DNA of 43,867 nt from UMGS1002 sp964570825 (GCA_964570825.1 CAZMZJ010000017.1:1-43867); one strand, 5' to 3'. Shown: positions 1 through 7,924, counted from the stretch's first letter. The notes: a model not told the origin generated them from the letters alone. Made by a program: numbers and translations.

Positions 1-1797
1 CTGTTTATTATCGCCACCGGGGCAGCGATTTTCCTGAACGATAAAAAATCCGGCTTTTATAATATCGAAAGCGTATGTAAATTGGGAAGGGGAAGCACGA
101 CTGTATCCAAGATGGCTGCGCTCTTGATCATGTGCGTGACTGTATCTGTACTCTTTACTCTTTCAACACTGCTGTCGGTTGGGCTTATTAGCGGATTTTC
201 TGATGCTTCAGTACCTGTACAGGCGGTCGACGACCTGTCAATGGTTTCTTATCATGTCAGTGTTTTCGGATTTATGATTATTACATCCGTATTCAAACTA
301 TTCGCTGTAATAGAATGCTGCTTTATTACAGCGGCGATCGCCGCTGTATCACATAATTACCTGATCAGCTATCTCTCGGGCGTCATATTCGTAGCGGTTA
401 ACATGATCGTATCAAAAATAAGTGCCGTAACGATGGGGCAGTGGAAATATCTGAATATATTTTCCGTCTCCTCCGCAAATGTATTTCCAGCACGGTACCG
501 TGCAACTGAACTGTTCGGTTACTCCGTGAGTATGAGTACAATTGCTTTATTAATCTTGTTATTTCTCTGTATAATATTGTTTTCAATTATTTTAAAGTGC
601 TACAATATTGTTTCAATGAACGTAAAGATTCAAAGAACAGAAAAATCTGAAATAAACAAGATATCACCGAGAAAGGCACTATCTCAAAGTATATATAAGT
701 TTCCGAAGAGGATGTTATCTTTGTATCCAAACGAACTGTATAAATGCAGGTGGGCATATGTGCTTCTAGTGATTCTGCTAGGACTTAAAATATTAACATC
801 AGCTCAATATTACACATTGATATCATCTTCATATGATAGAGTATACCATCAATACATAGATGTGATAGGGGGTGAATATTCGGTTGAAAAAGCTGATTAC
901 ATAAACAGTGAGTATTCTATATGTACCGCGTTACTTAGTCAGTATAACGATATGCAGCAACGGTTTTGGAGTGGGGAAATATCAAAAAGCGAATATAATA
1001 ACTTTTTGCAGAAGTATGCCTTGGATCAAACAAAGTATTCTGTGTTAATTGATTTAAAAAAGCAAGCAGCATACCTTAAAAATATATCATATCAAGGACT
1101 TCATGGCTGGTTTATTTACGAAACGGGATTTTTGAAATACATTAATCAGGATGTCGACTGGTTTCTTATAGCATTTATAATTATTTTATGTTGTAACATA
1201 TTTTCGAAGGAATATATCAAAACCTCGTCATGCGGAGCTGCCATATCTATAATACAGACAACAAAAAAAGGACGTGGATCTCTTTATCTTAAAAAGTTAA
1301 CTTTATCGCTTGTATCTACGATATTTGCTTGCATAATTTTTAAAATTATAGATATCATCTGCTTGCTTAAAAATTATAAACTTCCATCACTTGAAGCTCC
1401 AGTTATAAGCATTCAATTTCTTCAGAACACAAACGCAACTAGTTCTCTGCAAAGCTATTTTATTATGAATATTCTACTTGGAGTAATAGGTGTTATAATT
1501 TTAACCGTTATATGCTTTTCGCTTTCACAACTGCTCAAAAATCAAATTTATATTTACTCGATTGCCTTAGCATTTATTCTAGCACCTAATATTATAAAAC
1601 GGATCGGTATAGCGTTTTTTCAATATTTCGATATGACACAATTAATAAATGTAAATTACCTGTATAAATTTTCAATAGATCTTAGCATAGCAGGAGCTTA
1701 TGGATGGATATGGATTTTCTTTGCTTTTTTTACTAGTTTAGCCCTGACAATGATTTTTGTATCAAACCATCAGATAAGAAAAGGTGGATATGTTTAA
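1..1797 (+). CDS. ABC-2 type transporter permease, 5' end outside window
   Basis: The reading frame is open from base 1, so the gene starts upstream of the window; the TTG at 82 is only an internal codon in frame. The product is a multi-pass membrane protein: hydrophobic segments cluster near the visible start, around codons 75-200, and again in the last third. A long polar stretch between them (bases about 810-1130) probably faces outside. It has no ATPase motifs and is followed with no gap by an ABC ATPase, so it is inferred to be the membrane half of an exporter, perhaps for a peptide or antibiotic; the substrate cannot be read. Base composition drops sharply to AT-rich from about base 540, unlike the upstream part and the genes after 4 kb, which suggests mosaic origin or transfer. 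Confidence 0.75.
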   Translation: MFIIATGAAIFLNDKKSGFYNIESVCKLGRGSTTVSKMAALLIMCVTVSVLFTLSTLLSVGLISGFSDASVPVQAVDDLSMVSYHVSVFGFMIITSVFKLFAVIECCFITAAIAAVSHNYLISYLSGVIFVAVNMIVSKISAVTMGQWKYLNIFSVSSANVFPARYRATELFGYSVSMSTIALLILLFLCIILFSIILKCYNIVSMNVKIQRTEKSEINKISPRKALSQSIYKFPKRMLSLYPNELYKCRWAYVLLVILLGLKILTSAQYYTLISSSYDRVYHQYIDVIGGEYSVEKADYINSEYSICTALLSQYNDMQQRFWSGEISKSEYNNFLQKYALDQTKYSVLIDLKKQAAYLKNISYQGLHGWFIYETGFLKYINQDVDWFLIAFIIILCCNIFSKEYIKTSSCGAAISIIQTTKKGRGSLYLKKLTLSLVSTIFACIIFKIIDIICLLKNYKLPSLEAPVISIQFLQNTNATSSLQSYFIMNILLGVIGVIILTVICFSLSQLLKNQIYIYSIALAFILAPNIIKRIGIAFFQYFDMTQLINVNYLYKFSIDLSIAGAYGWIWIFFAFFTSLALTMIFVSNHQIRKGGYV

Positions 1798-2691
1798 ATG
1801 GAGTTACACTTGAATAAAGTATCCAAGTCTTATAAAAACAACAAAGCACTACAGAATTTTACGGCTGTATTTGAACCGGGAATATACGCATTGCTAGGCC
1901 CTAACGGATCAGGGAAATCCACGCTTATGAATATAATTACTGACAATCTAAAGGCTGATTTAGGAGAGATTCTATATAAAGATGGTGATAATGAACCTGA
2001 AAATGCATTGAAAATGGGCGTCAGATTCCGCGAAAAGATTGGTTTTATGCCTCAGTATCCCGGATTATATCCGAATTTTACCGTTGAACGGTTTATGTGT
2101 TATATGGCTGCTCTCAAGGATATTGAAAAGACCAGTGTTGAAAAGCAGATTCCAGAAATATTAAAATCTGTAGAGTTAGACGATGTTCTGAAGCGTAAAA
2201 TCAGCGCTCTTTCCGGAGGTATGAAGCAGCGTCTGTCGTTGGCACAGGCTGTGCTCGGGGATCCAGAAATCCTCATCCTAGACGAACCGACCGCTGGACT
2301 TGATCCAAAACAGCGAATAGCTATTAGGAATTATATCTCACGAATTGCGTTTAATAAAATTGTAATCATTGCGACACATGTAGTCTCAGATATTGAATAT
2401 ATAGCCCACGATATCATAATGCTTAAAAAGGGCGTAATAATAGATCATGCTCCGCCGAATGAGCTAATAAATAAAATAAAAGGAAAGGTTTTTGCTGTTC
2501 AGTGTGATGAAGCTGATGTTGCTGATATTCAACAAAAATATCGTGTCACAAATATAATAAAAACTGATTCTGGCGCGGAATTACGGATTCTTTCTGAAAT
2601 AGCACCTTTTGATAATGCTCGTTGCGTTAATCCTACACTTGAGGATTATTATCTTTATATATTCGGTGAGGAGATATCGCCACTAAAATAG
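1798..2691 (+). CDS. ABC transporter ATP-binding protein
   Basis: Cytoplasmic ATPase that would power the permease encoded immediately upstream; its ATG directly follows the permease stop codon, with a purine-rich AAAGGTGG ahead of it inside the permease gene. It shows a Walker A (GPNGSGKS, about residues 34-41), a signature motif LSGGMKQR, a Walker B LILDEPTAGLD and a switch histidine (ATHVVSD). About 80 residues after the nucleotide-binding domain form a poorly conserved C-terminal extension, as in BcrA/CcmA-type exporter ATPases. Length (297 aa) fits that group. Codon use is AT-rich like the permease. Export rather than import is inferred from the absence of a binding-protein gene. Confidence 0.9.
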   Translation: MELHLNKVSKSYKNNKALQNFTAVFEPGIYALLGPNGSGKSTLMNIITDNLKADLGEILYKDGDNEPENALKMGVRFREKIGFMPQYPGLYPNFTVERFMCYMAALKDIEKTSVEKQIPEILKSVELDDVLKRKISALSGGMKQRLSLAQAVLGDPEILILDEPTAGLDPKQRIAIRNYISRIAFNKIVIIATHVVSDIEYIAHDIIMLKKGVIIDHAPPNELINKIKGKVFAVQCDEADVADIQQKYRVTNIIKTDSGAELRILSEIAPFDNARCVNPTLEDYYLYIFGEEISPLK

Positions 2692-2736
2692 TTATTTAAA
2701 AATTATTTACACTCGACAAACGCTTTAATGCACAGT

Positions 2737-2799
2737 GTGTTCACCCCTGCACACGGAACAAACGGGAAAAGGGAAGGGTGTTCACCCAACAAACGGAAA
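2737..2799. repeat. imperfect direct repeat, two copies
   Basis: GTGTTCACCC at 2737-2746 recurs at 2778-2787, and each copy is followed by AACAAACGG (2757 and 2788), with ten extra bases in the first copy. It may be a recombination scar or a binding site; nothing else identifies it. Confidence 0.5.
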
Positions 2800-2857
2800 C
2801 ACGGTAAGAGGGTGCATTTGTATCAAACTCGTGCCCTTTGCCATATGAAAATATGAA

Positions 2858-2912
2858 AACAGCCCGGATAACACGCAGAAATGCGGCGTTGTCCGGGCTG
2901 TTGCGTTTTTTA
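2858..2912 (+). terminator. rho-independent terminator after the ABC genes
   Basis: A 15-base-pair stem (2858-2872 with 2888-2902, one T-G pair) is followed by GCGTTTTTT. It lies about 170 bases past the ATPase stop codon and would end that transcript. Confidence 0.85.
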
Positions 2913-3097
2913 ACTTTCCGCTGCCGCTCCGCGATATCCGGCATAAACGTTATCTCGGTGCTTTGAACGATATGCCGCGGCGTAAGGGAAATTATAAAAA
3001 CTCTATATTGTATCCCGGACGAGCCGGATTTGACAGACTGACTTTGAAGAGGTAAAAGTAAAATATTCAATAGGCGCGCTTTTTGATACATATCTTG

Positions 3098-3126
3098 TTT
3101 ACAAAATGTCAATGAAATGTTATAAT
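3098..3126 (+). promoter_or_regulatory. sigma-A type promoter
   Basis: TTTACA (3098-3103), 17 bases, TATAAT (3121-3126), 30 bases before the ATG at 3156. The -10 is a perfect consensus. Confidence 0.7.
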
Positions 3127-3155
3127 TTATCTGACTGACGGAAAGGAATTAACTG

Positions 3156-4103
3156 ATGAAAAGCACCAGTTGGGAAATTATGGACTGCTGCGGAGCCGGG
3201 CATACCCTTGCTCTTGAGCGCAGGATATTCGGGTGTCCGGAAATTTATCTTGACAACGAACAGCTTACATTGGCAGCCGGATTCAACAATTATCTCAGCG
3301 GCATGTATGACGTCCCCTTCAGCGTCGGCGGAAAGGAATGCCGCCTTGTAATCACCGGAAGGCATACCGATGTCTTCTGCGGCGGGATATCGCTGATTTC
3401 CGGAAAGCCTTACGAAAAACCTGTAATTATGCCTAAGCCGGCGTGGATTTCCGTTATTGTCTGTTTTGCCGCCGCTGCTCTCGGCGGGGCGATTCCGGCT
3501 TTAATCGGGCTTGCTTGCGCTGGACTTTGCGTCACAGTCGGATGTCTCCGGAAAGTTAAAAACAATCAGAAAATCACTCTGGTAATATTCATTTCGGCAA
3601 TCTGCTGGCTGCTTGCCGTTTCGACCGGCCTCGGCGGGTCATGGCTGTTATATGCGGTAAACAAAAACAAACCCAAAACCTTTTATATTGAAAACATCAG
3701 AATTCATCTCGACAATAGCTTCAAGGAGGACAGGGCTGCCGCTCTGGGATACGGTTGCGAATTCGTTTTCGCTTCGGAGGACGCTGAGGTATCGGTGAAA
3801 AAGGAACCGAAGCGCCTCTCCGCCTTTTCAGGGAATATCGCGGATTTTGCAAATGCTTACCTCGCCCGCAAAGGCGTTACCGGTGAAATTACAGCAGGCT
3901 CGTCGCCTGCATATGCTGAATACACAGTAAAAGACGGCGTCGCGGACATTGCTGAAAATACCGGATATTATTATCTGGCCGCAATTTTCGAGGAAGACGC
4001 CAATTACTGGATTATCGAGTTTTCGTGCGAGAGCAGGAATAAAGGCCGTTTAAGGCCGAAATTCATCGAATGGGCGGAAAAAGTTTCTGTGTTGAACGAC
4101 TAA
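3156..4103 (+). CDS. hypothetical membrane protein
   Basis: 315 aa, started at the ATG preceded by GGAAAGGA. I do not recognise it firmly. Three parts are visible. A polar N-terminal region of about 90 residues contains alternating beta-like segments and GHTLALE/IYLDNE motifs; these loosely recall FAIM1-like beta-sandwich domains, but this is only an impression. Two or three membrane segments follow (about residues 95-125 and 140-165). A C-terminal polar domain of about 145 residues is probably on the other side of the membrane. It has its own promoter and terminator, so it is a single-gene unit. Confidence 0.7.
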   Translation: MKSTSWEIMDCCGAGHTLALERRIFGCPEIYLDNEQLTLAAGFNNYLSGMYDVPFSVGGKECRLVITGRHTDVFCGGISLISGKPYEKPVIMPKPAWISVIVCFAAAALGGAIPALIGLACAGLCVTVGCLRKVKNNQKITLVIFISAICWLLAVSTGLGGSWLLYAVNKNKPKTFYIENIRIHLDNSFKEDRAAALGYGCEFVFASEDAEVSVKKEPKRLSAFSGNIADFANAYLARKGVTGEITAGSSPAYAEYTVKDGVADIAENTGYYYLAAIFEEDANYWIIEFSCESRNKGRLRPKFIEWAEKVSVLND

Positions 4104-4115
4104 AATCAATAATGA

Positions 4116-4158
4116 ATTTTCCGGAGCTGAGCTGCCGGAAAATTTTTTTTATTTTTTT
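4116..4158 (+). terminator. rho-independent terminator
   Basis: The arms ATTTTCCGG and CCGGAAAAT (4116-4143) are followed by a long T-rich tract. It ends the transcript of the membrane protein gene. Confidence 0.85.
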
Positions 4159-4159
4159 C

Positions 4160-4186
4160 AAACATTTCTGACCGCAGCCGCGTTAT
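4160..4186 (+). promoter_or_regulatory. possible ECF-type promoter
   Basis: AAAC (4160-4163), 17 bases, CGTTAT (4181-4186). This spacing and these cores resemble promoters read by ECF sigma factors (AAC near -35, CGT near -10), and no good sigma-A promoter is visible before the lipoprotein gene. An imperfect inverted repeat, TCTGAC ... GTCAGA, overlaps it. Speculative. Confidence 0.3.
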
Positions 4187-4239
4187 ATTGTCAGAGGAAA
4201 ACTCGGAAATGCCAAAACAAAAATTTCGGAGGGAAAATT

Positions 4240-5661
4240 ATGAAACGTTTTTTAAGCATCCTACTTACTGCCGTATTTATCTTTTCAGGCACGCTTGCCT
4301 TTGCCGGCTGCTCGGCGGACGGCGCATCGGCCGCGGGCATGATGTATGTGACGATCGATATCAACCCGTCATTTGAACTGCTGGTGAACCGCCGCGGAAC
4401 AGTCGTTTCCTGCGTGGCCCTCAACGAGGACGCGGATACGGTGCTTGACGGAACAGGAAGCCTTAACGGCGGAACAATCACAGACGCGGTGACCTCAATA
4501 GTCGGGAGCGCCGCAGACAACGGCTTTTTGAACGAGGATAATCCCGTGGTTGAGGCTACGGTTGTCAGCGGCGACGGGAATCAGGCCGCAGAGGACAATA
4601 TCAGCTCCAAAATCGAAGGAGCCGTGAAGGCCGAATCGGCAAAATCGGGACGCGCTTTCATCAAGTATCTGCGCGAGAGCCGGGTCGAGCTTGCAGTCGA
4701 GCTGCAGGAGATAAAGGAAAGCGAGGAGTATAAGGACAACCAAGCCGTCCAGACGCTGGGGCTCGGCAGATATGCCTTGATTAAGGAAGTCATGGAGAGC
4801 TGCGACCTCACATTCGACGAGGCGCTGGCGCTTTCAAACAAAGAGCTTATCAGCATGCTGAAGGAAGTCAGAACCGAACAGCAGCAGATGGCTTACTATG
4901 TGCGCAATAAGATCAACGAGGCGAGAAAGGCATTCATTGAAAATTCAAAGAATCAGGAGGACGGAAGCCTTCTTGATAAATACCTTTCCGCAAATCCGGA
5001 CGACCAGAACGCGCTTGCCCTCAAGTCTATTCAGGCAGCGCTTGAAACTATTGACAATATTATTCCCAAAGCCGGAACAGCCGCTGACATCGCGCTCACC
5101 GAAGACGAAATCGCGGCAATAGCAGATGTGCTCGGAATAAGCGCGGAGGAACTCAAGGCTGAAATCGGGGACGGAACGGCTGTCACAACGAAAAACATTA
5201 TGGACGTTGCAAACAGACTTTACAAGAAGTATGCCGCAGCAAGCGCCGAAGAAAGAGCAGCGATGAGAACCCGGGCGTCGGAGATAATCCCGCAGCTGCG
5301 CGAAATAATCAAGTCGGTTAAGGACCGCTGGCTCAGCCAGCCTATCAGCGACGCAGATCTTGAAACTCTTAAATCTGTTCTCGGAACCCTGACCCTTCCG
5401 GACGGCATTACGCTTCCCGACATTAGCGCGGGCGTCAGTCTCAGCACGCTTTACGAGATCCGTTCGACGCTTAAAAGCGCTGCCGCACGCCTTCTGGCAG
5501 ACATACGCAGCGCGGCTTCCGCAGACGGGTTGACTCAGGGCAATAATAATGATGAAACCGGAAATGACCAGAGCAGGGGACAGCAGATGAAGGAAGCTAT
5601 CAAAAACGCCCGCGACAGGGCAATCGAGGAATGGAAGGGAAGAAGGAACGGCGGCAACTGA
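4240..5661 (+). CDS. RsgI-like extracellular lipoprotein
   Basis: 473 aa with a lipoprotein signal (about residues 1-24, FAGC with Cys24 as the lipidated residue), so it should sit on the outer face of the membrane. Residues about 34-130 match the extracellular core of RsgI-type anti-sigma factors. The conserved IDINPSFELLVNRRGTV-like strand has Asn42-Pro43, the bond known to be cut spontaneously in RsgI proteins. The helical rest contains the family's LGRYALIKEV plus acidic LTFDEAL plus KEL pattern. It lacks the N-terminal cytoplasmic RsgI domain and any internal membrane helix, so alone it cannot hold a sigma factor. The sigma factor and a paralogous membrane anti-sigma factor follow about 180 bases downstream. 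RBS GGAGGG precedes the ATG. Inferred role: accessory sensor or partner of that anti-sigma factor. Confidence 0.75.
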   Translation: MKRFLSILLTAVFIFSGTLAFAGCSADGASAAGMMYVTIDINPSFELLVNRRGTVVSCVALNEDADTVLDGTGSLNGGTITDAVTSIVGSAADNGFLNEDNPVVEATVVSGDGNQAAEDNISSKIEGAVKAESAKSGRAFIKYLRESRVELAVELQEIKESEEYKDNQAVQTLGLGRYALIKEVMESCDLTFDEALALSNKELISMLKEVRTEQQQMAYYVRNKINEARKAFIENSKNQEDGSLLDKYLSANPDDQNALALKSIQAALETIDNIIPKAGTAADIALTEDEIAAIADVLGISAEELKAEIGDGTAVTTKNIMDVANRLYKKYAAASAEERAAMRTRASEIIPQLREIIKSVKDRWLSQPISDADLETLKSVLGTLTLPDGITLPDISAGVSLSTLYEIRSTLKSAAARLLADIRSAASADGLTQGNNNDETGNDQSRGQQMKEAIKNARDRAIEEWKGRRNGGN

Positions 5662-5689
5662 CGCGCCTGATTTCTGAATTACGAAATAA

Positions 5690-5713
5690 CCAGCCCGGAG
5701 AAATCCGGGCTGG
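5690..5713 (+). terminator. stem-loop after the RsgI-like lipoprotein gene
   Basis: CCAGCCCGGA, a GAAA loop, TCCGGGCTGG. The following bases are not a clean T-run, so it may be a weak terminator or an mRNA-stabilising hairpin that lets some transcription continue into the sigma factor gene. Confidence 0.5.
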
Positions 5714-5763
5714 AATACCAGTATTTGAGGGGAATCAGAAGGTCTTTTTCAAAACTAATGCTA

Positions 5764-5792
5764 TTGATTTTATTGTCTTCTGATTGTATAAT
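5764..5792 (+). promoter_or_regulatory. sigma-A type promoter for the sigma/anti-sigma pair
   Basis: TTGATT (5764-5769), 17 bases, TATAAT (5787-5792), about 45 bases before the chosen start codon. Confidence 0.7.
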
Positions 5793-5837
5793 TGTCATAT
5801 ATGAGCGTTGACTGAAAGTGAGGAGAGTGAAATCAGT

Positions 5838-6392
5838 ATGCAGGACAGCGGGCTTCACAATGCGCTTTTATCTCTCGTGTCGGGCAATATGGACGCTCTT
5901 GATACAATTTACCGTCTGACAAACCGAAAGGTTTTTGCCGTTGCACTGAATATTCTCGGTCAGAAAAGCGACGCCGAGGACGCAGTTCAGGAAACATACG
6001 GAAAAATCTGCGATTTCATTCATTCCTACGTGCGTTCGGATAATCCGGAAGGCTGGGTCTGCAGAATCGCGAAAAATACTGCGCTTGACATATTGAGAAA
6101 AAAGAAAAACGACGTCCAGCTTGAGCAGCTTGAGAATGTGCTGGCGGCCGGACAGACGGGTGAAGACGATGACGGCAGTGTCCGCGCGGCTTACCGCGAA
6201 GTGCTGAAAGCCGCAAATATCTGTCTTGACGAAGGGGAACGCGAAATTCTGCTGCTGCATACTGTCGGCGGCATGAAGCATAAAAAAATCGCCGAGGCGC
6301 TCGGCAAGCCTTACGCAACAATACGCTGGACCTATGCGCAGGCGGTGGCGAAGGTCCGGGCAAAGCTAAAAGAAACGGGGGTGAGTCTTTGA
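5838..6392 (+). CDS. ECF-type RNA polymerase sigma factor (sigma-70 family)
   Basis: Directs RNA polymerase to a specific promoter set. Region 2 is clear: a NILGQKSDAEDAVQETYGKI-like helix followed by GWVCRIAKNTALDILRKKK. A region 4 helix-turn-helix is also clear (EREILLLHTVGGMKHKKIAEALGKPY, then IRWTYAQAVAKVRAKL, split here). The length of about 184 aa fits ECF factors. I chose the ATG at 5838 because GAGGAG lies 13 bases ahead and homology begins soon after; an in-frame TTG at 5808 would add ten residues. The stop codon overlaps the start of the anti-sigma gene (TGATG), which implies translational coupling. The paired RsgI-type protein suggests a cell-surface or carbohydrate signal, by analogy with sigma-I/RsgI. 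Confidence 0.88.
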   Translation: MQDSGLHNALLSLVSGNMDALDTIYRLTNRKVFAVALNILGQKSDAEDAVQETYGKICDFIHSYVRSDNPEGWVCRIAKNTALDILRKKKNDVQLEQLENVLAAGQTGEDDDGSVRAAYREVLKAANICLDEGEREILLLHTVGGMKHKKIAEALGKPYATIRWTYAQAVAKVRAKLKETGVSL

Positions 6393-7420
6393 TGAGCGAC
6401 AAAAAAAACAAAATTAAATATATGAGCCGCTCTGATATAGAGTCGGCGCTGAGCAGCATCGGAGAAAATATCCGGCCCGTCAACCTCGACGCGATAAAAG
6501 CTCAGCATCCGGTTGCGCCGGCCGTTAAGGACGGCTCCGTTTCTGAACCGAAGGCAGACAGGGCGCGCGGCTATTTTGTCACGGCGCGGAAAAAATTTGT
6601 CTATGCTGTCGCCGCGCTGCTTGCCTTTGCGGTTTTAGCAGGCATCCCCGTAGGTGCGATTGCGTATGATTCGGCCAACACTACCGAGCTTTATATTGAC
6701 TCAGAAGAATCGGTGAAGCTTGTGGTATCCCCGCGGGGCACTGTGCGCAGCGCAGAGCTTCTGATGTCGGACGACGCTGATATTGATATTGACAATGACA
6801 TCGGCAATGCAGCCTCTGCGGCTTATCAGTACGGCGCGCTTTCCGTAATAAGCCCGATATCGGCGCTTGAGCTCGGTTCGTCGACTTCATCAGTCGCGGC
6901 GGCTGACAGCAGCATATGCGACATATGCGGAAAACTGGCAGAACTGAAGGGCAAAGAGGTTTCGGCAGCGGTAGATATGGTCGTGAGCTATATGTCGGAC
7001 TTTGACATGCTGCCGGACGGGTGCGAGCTGATTATAAGTACGGTGGGAAAAAACAACAGCCGCGCCGGTAAAGTCGCCGAGCTCGCTCGCGCCGCGGCGC
7101 TGAAAAACAAAAAAGCCATGCTCGACGAGGACACCGTCACCGTGCTTGAAAATATCAGGGAAGCCGTCAAAAATATTTCGCCTGCAAAGCTGAAATTCCT
7201 TAAGGAGGCAATGGCGGTCAGCACCGGATATACCGAAAAGGAGCTCCGCGCTTTTTCAGCCGGGTATCTGCGTTATCTCGCAAAGTCAGCCGCCGGGGAA
7301 AACAGCGGTACGGCGGTAAACCGCAGAATAAGCAGATACTACGAGATATATCTGCGCAGGCTTGAAAAAAAAGCCGAAAGAAGAAAAGCCGGCAATTCCG
7401 AAGCGGGACGCGGCAACTGA
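6392..7420 (+). CDS. membrane anti-sigma factor, RsgI-related, lacking the Asn-Pro motif
   Basis: Started at the ATG overlapping the sigma factor stop, with GGGGGTGAG ahead. Residues 1-66 are cytoplasmic and could hold the sigma factor; they do not show a clear RsgI_N or zinc anti-sigma motif. One membrane helix follows (about residues 68-91), and the remaining 250 residues lie outside. The outer part begins with LYIDSEESVKLVVSPRGTV, which aligns with the lipoprotein at 4240-5661 and with RsgI. Where those have Asn-Pro-Ser, this has Glu-Glu-Ser, so the known self-cleavage bond is missing. A later PAKLKFLKEAM plus YTEKELRAF stretch mirrors the family's helical part. It ends in a basic RKAGNSEAGRGN tail. 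Assignment as the cognate anti-sigma factor rests on coupling and architecture. Confidence 0.75.
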   Translation: MSDKKNKIKYMSRSDIESALSSIGENIRPVNLDAIKAQHPVAPAVKDGSVSEPKADRARGYFVTARKKFVYAVAALLAFAVLAGIPVGAIAYDSANTTELYIDSEESVKLVVSPRGTVRSAELLMSDDADIDIDNDIGNAASAAYQYGALSVISPISALELGSSTSSVAAADSSICDICGKLAELKGKEVSAAVDMVVSYMSDFDMLPDGCELIISTVGKNNSRAGKVAELARAAALKNKKAMLDEDTVTVLENIREAVKNISPAKLKFLKEAMAVSTGYTEKELRAFSAGYLRYLAKSAAGENSGTAVNRRISRYYEIYLRRLEKKAERRKAGNSEAGRGN

Positions 7421-7445
7421 ATACAATTCATATCATATCATATGT

Positions 7446-7478
7446 TCCCGGGCGCATGGGCCGCCCGGGAGCTTTTTT
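7446..7478 (+). terminator. rho-independent terminator after the anti-sigma gene
   Basis: TCCCGGGCG (7446-7454) pairs with CGCCCGGGA (7462-7470), followed by GCTTTTTT. Confidence 0.9.
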
Positions 7479-7487
7479 CAAACACTA

Positions 7488-7515
7488 TTGACATACGCCA
7501 AATCAGTGGTATAAT
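7488..7515 (+). promoter_or_regulatory. sigma-A type promoter for the DUF134 cluster
   Basis: TTGACA (7488-7493), 16 bases, TATAAT (7510-7515). Both boxes are consensus. GCCAA inside the spacer is a half-copy of the palindrome that follows. Confidence 0.8.
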
Positions 7516-7518
7516 ATT

Positions 7519-7534
7519 ATTGGCATTTGCCAAT
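7519..7534. promoter_or_regulatory. palindromic operator candidate
   Basis: ATTGGCA, TT, TGCCAAT: perfect 7-base arms lying at the expected transcription start, between the -10 box and the ribosome binding site. A bound protein here would block transcription. The adjacent DUF134 regulator is the simplest candidate, by inference. Confidence 0.6.
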
Positions 7535-7547
7535 AACGAGGTGCGAT

Positions 7548-7919
7548 ATGTCAAGACCGAGAAAATTCCGGAGGATTTGCCGGCTGCCGAAGCTGAGCGA
7601 GCTGAGCCCTTCGGGCGGCTGCGGCGAGAACCGGCGCGTAAACTTAACGCTCGACGAGTATGAAGCCGTCCGGCTTATTGACCTTGAGGGACTGACGCAG
7701 GAAAAATGCGCCGAACAGATGAATGTGGCGCGGCAGACGGTCACCCTTATTTATGAGTCGGCAAGGCGGAAAATCGCCGACTGCATCGTGAACTGCAAGG
7801 GACTGATGATTGCGGGGGGCGATTATGTTCTCTGCGAACACTCGGGATGCTGCCGGGGCAACTGCGTATGCGGCAAAAAAACAGACAATAATAACGACAT
7901 CAATTATAACGGGAGATAA
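7548..7919 (+). CDS. DUF134 family DNA-binding protein
   Basis: 123 aa, with the start chosen at ATG 7548, seven bases after GAGGTG. It begins with MSRPRKFRRIC, typical of the DUF134 family, followed by the conserved TLDEYEAVRLIDLEGL segment and a sigma-region-4-like helix-turn-helix (TQEKCAEQMNVARQTVTLIY). The C-terminus carries cysteines (CEHSGCCRGNCVCGKK) that could bind a metal or Fe-S cluster. In other genomes such proteins lie next to Mrp-like ATPases and NifX/NifB-type proteins, as here. Likely role: metal- or redox-responsive regulator of the following three genes and of itself. Confidence 0.85.
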   Translation: MSRPRKFRRICRLPKLSELSPSGGCGENRRVNLTLDEYEAVRLIDLEGLTQEKCAEQMNVARQTVTLIYESARRKIADCIVNCKGLMIAGGDYVLCEHSGCCRGNCVCGKKTDNNNDINYNGR

Positions 7920-7924
7920 AATCA

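Larger units (their letters stand above)
2692..3097. other. intergenic region without a convincing gene
   Basis: About 400 bases between the ABC ATPase and the next promoter. It holds a pair of short direct repeats and a strong terminator (listed separately). The rest shows no ribosome binding site with a plausible reading frame on either strand; the short open frames on the minus strand lack recognisable content. Confidence 0.6.
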
